Assembly: GCF_958295425.1 (NCBI RefSeq)
Contig: NC_081138.1
Span: forward strand, 5,940,302 to 6,004,301
Direction of reading: 5' to 3'
DNA length: 64,000 nucleotides
Origin: Solea solea
Lineage: Eukaryota > Chordata > Actinopteri > Pleuronectiformes > Soleidae
The translations under genes were made by a program, and so were the position numbers. Positions 55,821-64,000 of the stretch are shown piece by piece (within the stretch, counting starts at the first letter, position 1; every line of letters starts with the position of its first letter). The notes under the pieces are model-generated. The model had not been told where the DNA came from. It did not search any database and worked only from the letters and a program-made list of their open reading frames with translations.

Positions 55821-57455
55821 ACATTAAATGTGAGACACAATTTGGAAAGACGGCCTCAATAGGATAATTTATCTTGCAATTCTGTTATTAAACTGTATTA
55901 AAAATGACTTCGGGGGTCATGAGTCCAACTGCCTTTTGATTAAAATCCTAATTAAAAATCTTCATCGGCTTAAGACTAAGGAGATATTATTATCTTTTTG
56001 CCCAAGTGAAATGAAAGGTAGGCAAGTCCTCTTGAACCATTGTCAACCCATCTTTTAATCAGTTTCTGCAAAGGAGGGCCCCGTGGTGAAATAGAGATAG
56101 AGATAGACAGGAGTCTCATGGTTGTGTGCGTCTCATATTAAGCCTGTCTGAGGATGTGGCTACTTGTCAGATCAGGTCACTTTAATTGATTTATCTGCTT
56201 GGCACAGCTGTGTGCACACTACAATCTATCTTGTTTTAGAATGCAATTTTACTGGCTGCATCACAACAGCTCCTCAACAGAAAATCAATACACAGCATAT
56301 AGTATATACAGCCAAGTCCAGAAATCTTTCACCACTTTCCCATTCACCAGAATATATATATTTGAAGAGCCTTGACTCATTCAGTGGTCATAATGGTGAA
56401 GCCTGTGTGGTTCTCCCATTCTACTCCCCAAACTGTAAAGAGGTTACTGAATATTTTGCCCAGGCTTTCTCAAGGTCAGACTATTCTTCTGTAGAGAACA
56501 AGCCACCAAGTGCTCCCATGCATGAACCTGTGAGGGTGAGAAGTATTATGTCCATCACTGCTCTTCAAATAGAGACAGGAGCAGGAATTGGTGCAGAGGA
56601 GATGGAGCTTCACACTATCCTTTTCTGTCTCAGGCAAAAGTAATCTGAATTCATCTTTTTGGTTTCTTTTCTGACATTAGATTGTGCGAGAGAACCCTGT
56701 TGGAAAAATGATTTTTACTCCCTACAAATCTACAAGAACTTAAGTTGGTTGGCTTGAGTGTTCCAGCTCAGAACCTATAACTGACGCCTTATTTTATGCC
56801 TGATAGTGACTTAAACACAAAATTGTATCTAATACAACAAGGTTCCTTCGATGACCCATTGTAACCGACATTTTACATTGAAAGAAATAACTACATATTG
56901 ATCCCTGCTGGACAAACTGTATTATGTTGCCCATTGTTTCTTATCTATTTTGGCACTTGCTGGAATTTCTTGACTCTTATTGGCGGATTAATACACTGGA
57001 GACTGTTTAACTGTTCCCTTGCAGATTTGCAGGTTATTATTATGAGCCGTTTTGGTTTTATTGTTAAGCAAACTGCCCTTAATTATGACAGGAGCAAAGG
57101 GAGGCAGCACGGTCCGTCAGTCCAAGTAGGAGATTTGGGTGGATAAGTGCGGTCACTGTGACAGAGGATTTTCACACAGAAGGAAACTGTCACATATAAT
57201 AATTGTGACATGGTAGTTTATTTCAACCAAAGTAACTTCTTATCTTACCTTTATAGGCTTTGTGCCTGTAGCTTATAGCCATATACATATATACATATAT
57301 ATATATACGTATACATATATATATATATTCTGAAAATTCTCATCCAAATTAACTTGCCATAACATCTAGAAAAACGGCACCAGTTAAGATACAGTTGCTG
57401 CATCGAAACGTGACATTTATGAAAAATAGATCCAGATCCAGATAGGACATCATCT
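55821..57455. other. Unique stretch with a 159-codon frame
   Basis: The longest frame outside simple repeats on the plus strand runs 56164-56643. It has no domain, signal peptide or family resemblance I can identify. A frame of this length is about what chance gives in 64 kb at this composition. A short AT tract lies at 57281-57330. Confidence 0.45.
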
Positions 57456-57660
57456 GGGTGTGGTTCTGGACCACAATCTGCCAATTAGTGACCACTGGTT
57501 TCTTAGAAGGTTCATGGGTGTTGTGAAGGAGGACATGAAGAGAGTTGTTGTAATAGAAGAGGACACAGGGGATAGGGCAAGATGGAGGCAGATGATCTGC
57601 TGTGGCGACCCCGAAAGGGAGAAGCCAAAAGAGGAAGAAGAAGGAAGAAGATCAAAAGTG
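57456..57660 (+). mobile_element. Non-LTR retrotransposon ORF2 3' end
   Basis: The frame reads MGVVKEDMKRVVVIEEDTGD then RARWRQMICCGDPEREKPKE and ends in a GAAGAAGAAGGAAGAAG tail. I know this from teleost LINE 3' ends, where the protein ends in a DRxRWRxMI...CGDP motif and runs into short tandem repeats. The RTE clade is my best guess. Only the last 65 codons are present, with no reverse-transcriptase core. Confidence 0.65.
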
Positions 57661-58540
57661 TAATGATGCGCATGATTTTCCCAGAAGTAGCAGCCGAAGC
57701 AACCATTGGTCAGCAAACACATAAAGCAGCTCTCTCTCTTCAAAAATAACCAATTCTAACCCGGACACATTGTGATGACAGCCATATGTAAATGGAGTCT
57801 GAATTCATACATACGTATAACATTTCCATGCTAATAAAACCACATATATTCTACACTCATAAGGGTATTGTACATCCATTCAAATCTTGCAATTACAACA
57901 CTTGGATTCACTAATTGATTAAAATTGTAATAATGAATCATTCTTCGTGAAGAGGAAAGGCTCCATTGTCCCTGACACACTCTGGAAGTTCCAGGGAAAA
58001 GAAAAAAATCTTTAATTTCTCTCTCTCTGGCTGATGATTGGATCAATAACTTAATAGGAATAATCATTTGTGGAACAGATTGATATAGAGTAGCAAAGAG
58101 CAGAAGGTTCTTAAGTGTTACCGAGCAATTTCTAAGTCTGTATGTGTGAAATTTCCCTGGAGCTAAGTAGACCCATCAGTGTCCAGTCTGCTCTCTCCCT
58201 TCGTTGCATGCGTACAATTCTTCCCTCCCTCCTTCCACATACACAGTGGATACATTTCTGGTTTTATCCCTCAGGTGTTTTTTTTCCCTTCTTCTCTGGA
58301 TTCACTCGAAGACTGCCAGAACAGACACATCCACAGCAATGGTAGGGCATAGCAAGGCTGTGCAAACGAAACACTCTCTGCAGAAGCCATCTTTGTTTTT
58401 ACTGATCGAGCAGTTCAAATGAAAGATATAACGCTGCTCAGCAATAGAAAACAAGTTTAATATACCGTATGGGAAGTCAGTGGGTTCAGGCAAAGATTAC
58501 TTGGATACATGTTGACGTTTGCGCACCAGTCTTGTAACTT
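57661..58540. other. Unique sequence, no gene seen
   Basis: No gene is recognised. Confidence 0.5.
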
Positions 58541-59148
58541 AAAGGCAACATAGACCGGAAGCTCCAATTAACGCTGCGTTTGTGTGTGTATCTGCGTCAT
58601 TACCTCGTTTATGAAACCCTAAAGTTTCAGAACAAACAGTTCAGCCACTGCTGAGAAAATAGGGTTTTATTGTTTTCCTGGGCTCTGCGAAGCGGATCGG
58701 CACTTCCGTATGTTGATGATGTCATCAGTATACCTCAGCGCTCCTCTCACCACCGTAGCTTCTCCTGGTGCGGGCACTAGTCCGGGTACATCCGGTTGCG
58801 TACATTCAACCGCAGAAGAAGAAGAACTACTCTCGTTGTAGCTGCTGAGATGCAGAGCATCCACCGTGCCAGAGGGGGAGCTGTGTATCTGAGAGCTGGC
58901 CTACCAATTATGTCACTTCCAGGTACCTGGCCAATCACAGGAGAGTGGGAAAGCTCTCGTTGTCTGGCCAATCACAACACAGTCCACGTTCTAGGGGTGT
59001 GAATTTGGTCGGAAACAGTGAGGAGATATTTTAATCGGCTCGTTTGCAGCGATTAGGAGGTTTTTGACCATGAACACAAGTTAATATATCTAAGTAGACC
59101 TCCATAACTAACATATATGTGTGATACAAGCATTCAATGTCACCTGTA
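58541..59148. mobile_element. CG-richer dispersed element, ACATAGACCGGAAGCTCC type
   Basis: It begins CTTAAAGGCAACATAGACCG then GAAGCTCCAATTAACGCTGC and closes with GACCTCCATAACTAACATAT, then GCATTCAATGTCACC. The ends AAAGGCAACATAGA and (reverse complement) ACAGGTGACATTGA form weak inverted repeats. The direct repeat TGGCCAATCACA occurs twice (near 58928 and 58965). I know similar wording from teleost genomes. No coding is seen. The boundaries are approximate. Confidence 0.5.
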
Positions 59149-59340
59149 ATGGTTTATCGCGTAACACAGAGGAGGGTTTATTGGCTAGAATGGAACATAC
59201 TACACAACAAAGTGTGTACAATTGCTTGGAAAGAAAACAATTCCTAGCCTTAAAATAAGCTTTTCATATACACTAAGTACGGACCTTGCCTAATGACAGG
59301 CAGACCTTCCTTCCTGGTTTCCAAAGGCCACCACTGGTTC
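59149..59340. other. Short unique spacer
   Basis: No feature is recognised before the target site of the next transposon. Confidence 0.5.
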
Positions 59341-59348
59341 CCTTACAT

Positions 59349-59786
59349 CAGTGGTCTCAAAGTAGCGGCCCGGGGGACACATGTGGCCCTCCAAACAATA
59401 TCAAGTTGTAACGAGTTCTATATGTTTTTATTTTTAAATTAATAGATTAATTTTGCTTCATAAATGTGTTGGCCTTTTTTCTTTATTGTTGCATTTTAAA
59501 ACAACCACTTATATTTTGAAATTATCCAATCTAATCCAACTTTATTTGTAAAGCACTTTAAAACAAACACAGTGAAAGTGCTGTACAGAATAATGGATAA
59601 AAGACAGAAGAAGTAAAAGACGGAAAAGCTCACACGAGGCAATAGAGTACATATAAAAAAAATAATTAATACGGCATATTGATATGTCATTATGAGCTCA
59701 TAACTTCCACCGCAACTGTTGCTTTTCCCAAAAAAGTTGGGCTTCTTTTGACGAGACAATCATTGGCCCACAGTTTGAGACCCCTG
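59349..59786. mobile_element. hAT-like element with perfect 8-bp TSD
   Basis: The ends are CAGTGGTCTCAAAGTAGCGG and, in reverse complement, CAGGGGTCTCAAACTGTGGG. CCTTACAT occurs on both sides (59341-59348 and 59787-59794), the 8-bp duplication expected of a hAT insertion. The inside contains AACTTTATTTGTAAAGCACT then TTAAAAC and AAAGTGCTGTACAGAATAAT, a segment common in teleost repeats that may itself be a nested piece. No transposase frame remains; the 87-codon minus-strand frame (59496-59759) is unrecognised. Confidence 0.92.
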
Positions 59787-59794
59787 CCTTACAT

Positions 59795-61151
59795 GCTTAA
59801 GAAAGAAGCAGACTCCTACAATTTCACATTCTAACACACCAGACCTTCAAATACTCCTGGTATTTTACCAAATTTCGAAAGACATTATCGTGATTTTATT
59901 GACTATCAGAGGTTTTAATCGTGAAAGTCATCTCAGAAAGTCCAAGTTTCCTCTGAGCGACAACTGATCGGAAGTTAAGGAGCTGGCTTATATTTTATAT
60001 GCTATATTTTAGCATTATTATACTCTATTGGGTTTAAGAATGTCTGTAATTGACTCTGTGATATCCATTATTGTAGTCAGCTCTCTGAAAAGGTGTAGCC
60101 AATGTGTTTGTTTGCAGTTCAACATTTTTGGGCTGTTTTGCATTTGAAACAGAAAAGAAATAATAAGGGCAAAGGGGGGAAGAACAGCTACAGCATCAAA
60201 AAAGCAAAAAGGAAATCAGTCTTCATTTAGCAACAAACTCTAGTGACTCACACGGCTACGTGAAAAAAAAAAAAAAAAGGCATAAAGGTTTAAATTCCCC
60301 AGCTTGTTTGTCTGGCTGAGCGGTCTTAATTTGGTTGTATTGCATTTATGCCTCGTGGTTGATACTGAGCAAGATGAATCATTTTAAAACGCTGAGCCAG
60401 ATCGGCTCCCTGTTTCCTTGAGGTAAACGCTTGTAAGACCGCTGCTAAATACACCCAGAAGACGACGAGACAAAGCGGAGTAAAAGACAGGAAGGAAATG
60501 ATAGAGAGGTTGACGGTATCATGATTTTTGCATGTTCCCGCTCAGACTTTTTTTGTTTCCTGATAGAAGATTGAGTGCGTTTGTGGCACACTTCTCTAAT
60601 TATGAAAAAAAAAATCAAATACCTTTAACGGAGGGAAAAAGAAAGGAGAGATTATACCTTAATAAAGCATGGGATTGTTTTAGGATATGCTCTTGTTATA
60701 TGGTACAGGATGTAATTAGCTATCTTTAGGAACCCACATCTCGCCAGTCCTTCATCTCCTGCCTGTCATCTAGATCATCTAAAAAAGTGCTGAGAGGCTG
60801 ACCCCCCACCACGCACCCACTGCGTAGGAAAATCAGAGCAAGATCTTTGCAGTTGTAGCACATTTCCTCGACTCTTAGACGCTAATACCCCCACAGTACA
60901 AACTGCGGGTTTCCGATAATAGGATGTAAAATCTTTCATCTCGGCATAAGCTGGCATATGCTTAGTGGCTCGGCGTGTTTATCTTAAAGCGACAAAAGCG
61001 AAGGCCAAAACATGTAAGGTAATCACTTCAAAGACCTCTGTGCTTGACTCCGGCGTTGGATCCTGTTTTCGCTCTAATCAGCCGTTGACCGCGTGGGCAT
61101 TGTGTGCATCTGAAATTAGTTTACAAGATGTTGCTACAGTTCGGTGGCGGA
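59795..61151. other. Unique stretch, no gene seen
   Basis: No gene is recognised. An A-run lies at 60262-60277. The 60300-60500 part is complex and could be conserved. Confidence 0.45.
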
Positions 61152-61177
61152 GGGGGGGGGGGGGGGGGGGGGGGGGG
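61152..61177 (+). repeat. 26-G homopolymer
   Basis: A pure run of 26 G, the longest in the window, preceded by GGTGGCGGA. Confidence 0.95.
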
Positions 61178-63069
61178 TAAGCAAATTGGGTCTTTGCTCC
61201 TGAGAAATGTTGTGCGGGAAAACTAAAAGTTCCAAATTAGCCCCAGCTTTGATGACCTTCTCTTGAATATCTGGCTAAATATTGGCATGAGTAATGATGC
61301 AGAGATGATAAAATAAATCTGTCTGACACATCTGTCCATGGGCTTCACTTTCTGTATTATGCGTTTGCTTTCATCTTTGGAAATCCGCAAAAAAAAAAAA
61401 AAAGTACTCTAACTCTAAATTTCACTCGCTTGCATCCTTCCCGTCTAGAGGGCAGATGAATATCAAGCTGCAGAAGCACTTTAAAATAAAATGAGTTGTT
61501 GCCGGGCAAAAAAGAAAAAACAGCAAATGATTGTTTCAGGAATTTCTACAACAACCTGTGTCTTAAGACTTTTCTTTCCTTTTTTTTTTACCCAATGTTT
61601 CTTGGTAAAGGTTCACATGAACAGAGCGTGAGACGGAAGACAGACAAATGTGACAGGGCATGAACCTCCCCGTTGAGTAATGGAATTAAATGACAGCTCT
61701 TGAGCGAGGAAGGGAGGCAGAGAGAGAGAGAGAGAAAGAAAGAAAGGAGTAGGGGGGGATTTTGTCCAGCCAGGAAATTGAAGCCATCACAAGCAAATTG
61801 AGTTCAGGTCCTTTTGGTGGGCAAGAGCAGACCAATCAATTTGGACTACTACTCAGTGCCTGTCAGCCTCACAGAAGGACACCTTGGCATCCAATAATAG
61901 AAGCACAGTAAACAACTGAAGCCTTGGCTCGGTTAGTCTCAGCTAACAGCTATACCTATCCATAGTAATTTCTCCTCAGGGGAAACAAATATATGGCAGG
62001 AGTGTGTATCGTTCTCATATGAGCTGAAGAAACTGCCGCACTGCAACTGGGTGTTTGTGTGGACACCGGTTAATGAATCCTTTTAGCTGTAGTGTCCGTC
62101 CATTGCATGAGAGAATAAAAAAGCGTCAGCCTCACTTCTCCGAAAATTTGCCCAGTAAGGTAAAGAGGACTTTGCCTTTCGCTAATCTTTGGACAGTGAC
62201 TCGACATTCCCGCTAATTATCTCGATTACACAGCAGGAACGCGCGACATCACACTACTGAGGCAACAGTCGACAAGGGGTGGAATCATACAACCCCAAAG
62301 GCCTAATTATCTCTGTTGGCTCCCAATTAATCCATTAAGTTGTTTTTGGCTCAGCTGTAAAAACCTGAGGCATGGCTTGATATACCAGTACATTGCACCA
62401 TCACGCAGCCAGGTTGCACGAGCGTTTTTTTGGGGGGGTTTTTTGCGGTAAATTCACTGTTAATACAGGAACACTGTGCCCTCGTTTTTTTTTTTTTTTA
62501 CCTTCAAGAGTCTTAATAGTTAATTAAGTAAGTAATAGTTTCTGTAATCCTGAGCAATCCTCACTCAAATTCACCTTTCATGGTCTAAAGTGACAATGCA
62601 TCATTTTAAACTATGAAACAATATCATGCGTCATCCGATTACTGGCCTTTTCAAAGCACATGCGTGCATTGATACCTTTTTTTTTCTTTGCATACAAAAG
62701 AAAATGTCATATGTGTGAGTCTCAAGGCCTGCACATACTCAGAGAAATGTGTTCTTTTTTCTCGGGGTGGCAAGAACAAGAACGAGGTGAGTTCTGGTCA
62801 GGACATTTCCTACTTCACGAGGAACTCAAGTGCAGAACTCCTGGGAAGTCCTCATAGGGAATCAAATATCTGGCTAATCAAACAATCGTTGTCAGACACT
62901 ACACAAGAAAAAAGTTCTGCCCAGAAGACGTGTCAAGAACAAGCTACTAGAACTCTGGGAGAGCGTATACGTACAGGTCTTTAGCGTGAGATTTTGAAAT
63001 AGTATGGTCTTTATATCTTCGCTAAAACAACAAAACAGTGGCCTGATCTGATTTGAAAATTGGAAGTGA
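61178..63069. other. Unique stretch, no gene seen
   Basis: No gene is supported. A-, T- and AG-runs lie near 61390-61404, 61580-61590, 61722-61743 and 62487-62500. 62280-62345 has CCTAATTATC and CCCAATTAATCC homeodomain-like motifs. The 98-codon frame at 62688-62984 is unrecognised. Confidence 0.45.
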
Positions 63070-63166
63070 CAATGGGAATTTTTTGTGTCCACATGCTCCT
63101 GAAAAGAATCACATTGACAGAAAACAGTTGGTTAGGAATAGTTGGGAATGGAGACGCTTTCCGTCT

Positions 63167-63400
63167 GTTGCATAAACATAATGTAGTCTTACCCATTCAT
63201 TTCTATTGGCGGCCATTTTTGACTGCAAGCACCAAAGATGTGACTATAGGATGAATAGACTACTCGAAATTCAATGAAAGTGGCGATCAATCAGCCATTT
63301 TGTTATTTGTTGCGGAGGATTGAAAAACACGTTTATGCTTTTGGAAAGTAGTCGAAAATGGTCAGATTAGACTGCACAGGAAATGAAGGTTAAGCCCTGA
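63167..63400 (+). repeat. Diverged repeat pair, member 2
   Basis: GTTGCATAAACATAATGTAG then TCTTACCC, TTCAATGAAAGTGGCGATCA and AGTCGAAAATGGTCAGATTA follow the order of 48962-49340. Confidence 0.45.
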
Positions 63401-64000
63401 GGACATTGGTGTGCCTGTATAGCCTCTTAACCTACTGCTTCTACTAGCTTACTTAATATAATGTGAAAAAGGTATTGACAACGTGTTAAGCGCTCAATAA
63501 TTAGTTGGTGTGATAATTCATTGGATCTTGGGATGGAGGCTGCGGGAAAAACGGGATATGAGATTCATGCTGATACATCAGGTTTATTTACATTGCCAGT
63601 GAGCCACTGGAATCAGCTCCTGTGAGCGATTGTTTGAATAACACAGCTGTCTCTTTAAACTAATCTTGTGACTTTCTTTTTTTTTTTTTTACTTTGTCCC
63701 CTCCATCATGCCAGTTTTTTTTTCCCTCACACCAATATTGTCTTCCTCCCCTCGCTGTTCTGTCATAAATTGGTAACAAGGGATGGTGAGAGGAAAAACT
63801 AATAAACACTGCCTTTTTTTATATGACAGCAGTGCCGTGTCCCAGTTGAAATATTATTTGGCAGGTTTGTAAGAGAGTCCCATGTGAGCGCATGCAAATT
63901 TACAAACGATTCTATAGCGGTTGTTTTCCGAGTCTGTGCCATTTAGTTTTTCCTTTTACAGGGTATAAGCAAACTGAGGTACCCCTCTTTACAAAAACAG
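63401..64000. other. Unique sequence to window end
   Basis: No gene is recognised. T-runs lie at 63678-63690 and 63715-63722. Confidence 0.5.

Noticed and set aside
57456..57660. Host gene exon encoding a charged E/K-rich C-terminus
   Set aside because: The DRARWRQMI...CGDP ending with a GAA-type tail is a LINE 3' end.

Overview
The window reads as non-coding DNA from a vertebrate, almost certainly a teleost fish. It is AT-rich and carries long (AT)n, (AC)n and (GA)n microsatellites. Its interspersed repeats are of kinds I know from teleost genomes: short non-autonomous hAT-like DNA transposons, tRNA-derived SINEs, L2/RTE-type LINE ends, a Tc1-like transposase relic, and a repeat whose arms contain CCCTAAC. 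I found no convincing host protein-coding gene, no standard tRNA or rRNA gene, no CRISPR array and no bacterial-type operon. The sequence could be a gene desert or the inside of a very large intron. Repeat family names come from memory of teleost repeats and have not been checked against a database.

Layout. 1-9 kb: mostly unique sequence with one (AT)n block, SINE fragments, a CCCTAAC-type repeat, and a retroposon tail expanded into a degenerate tandem array at 7.5-7.7 kb. 10-15.7 kb: the densest transposon region. It has a terminal-inverted-repeat element at 10.1 kb with a promoter-like arm, a hAT-like element at 11.9 kb, a hAT-like element with a perfect 8-bp target duplication nested in another inverted-repeat element at 12.7-13.6 kb, a tRNA-derived SINE at 15 kb and a Tc1-like relic at 15.6 kb. 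16-25 kb: unique sequence, including homeodomain/octamer-motif clusters at 17.9 and 21.9 kb, plus a decayed L2-type LINE at 20-20.7 kb. 25-35 kb: several hAT-like relics, two (AT)n blocks, CCCTAAC-type repeats and a 511-bp inverted-repeat element at 34.9-35.4 kb carrying an 87-codon frame that resembles part of a transposon protein. 35-48 kb: unique sequence broken by long AT/AC microsatellites, one of them inside a transposon. 48-64 kb: a 29-copy 25-bp minisatellite at 51.3-52.1 kb, more SINE and LINE ends, a CG-rich repeat at 58.5-59.1 kb and a hAT-like element with a perfect 8-bp target duplication at 59.3-59.8 kb.

Nothing here works together as a pathway. The best-supported biology is transposon history: nesting, target duplications and related copies spread through the window. 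The tandem arrays are probably highly polymorphic. The unique stretches with TAATTA-type motifs are the best candidates for conserved regulatory DNA, but only comparison between species can show that. The most unusual items are the 25-bp minisatellite with two AGCT sites per unit, the promoter-like transposon arm followed by a splice donor at 10.1-10.3 kb, and the coding relic at 35 kb.
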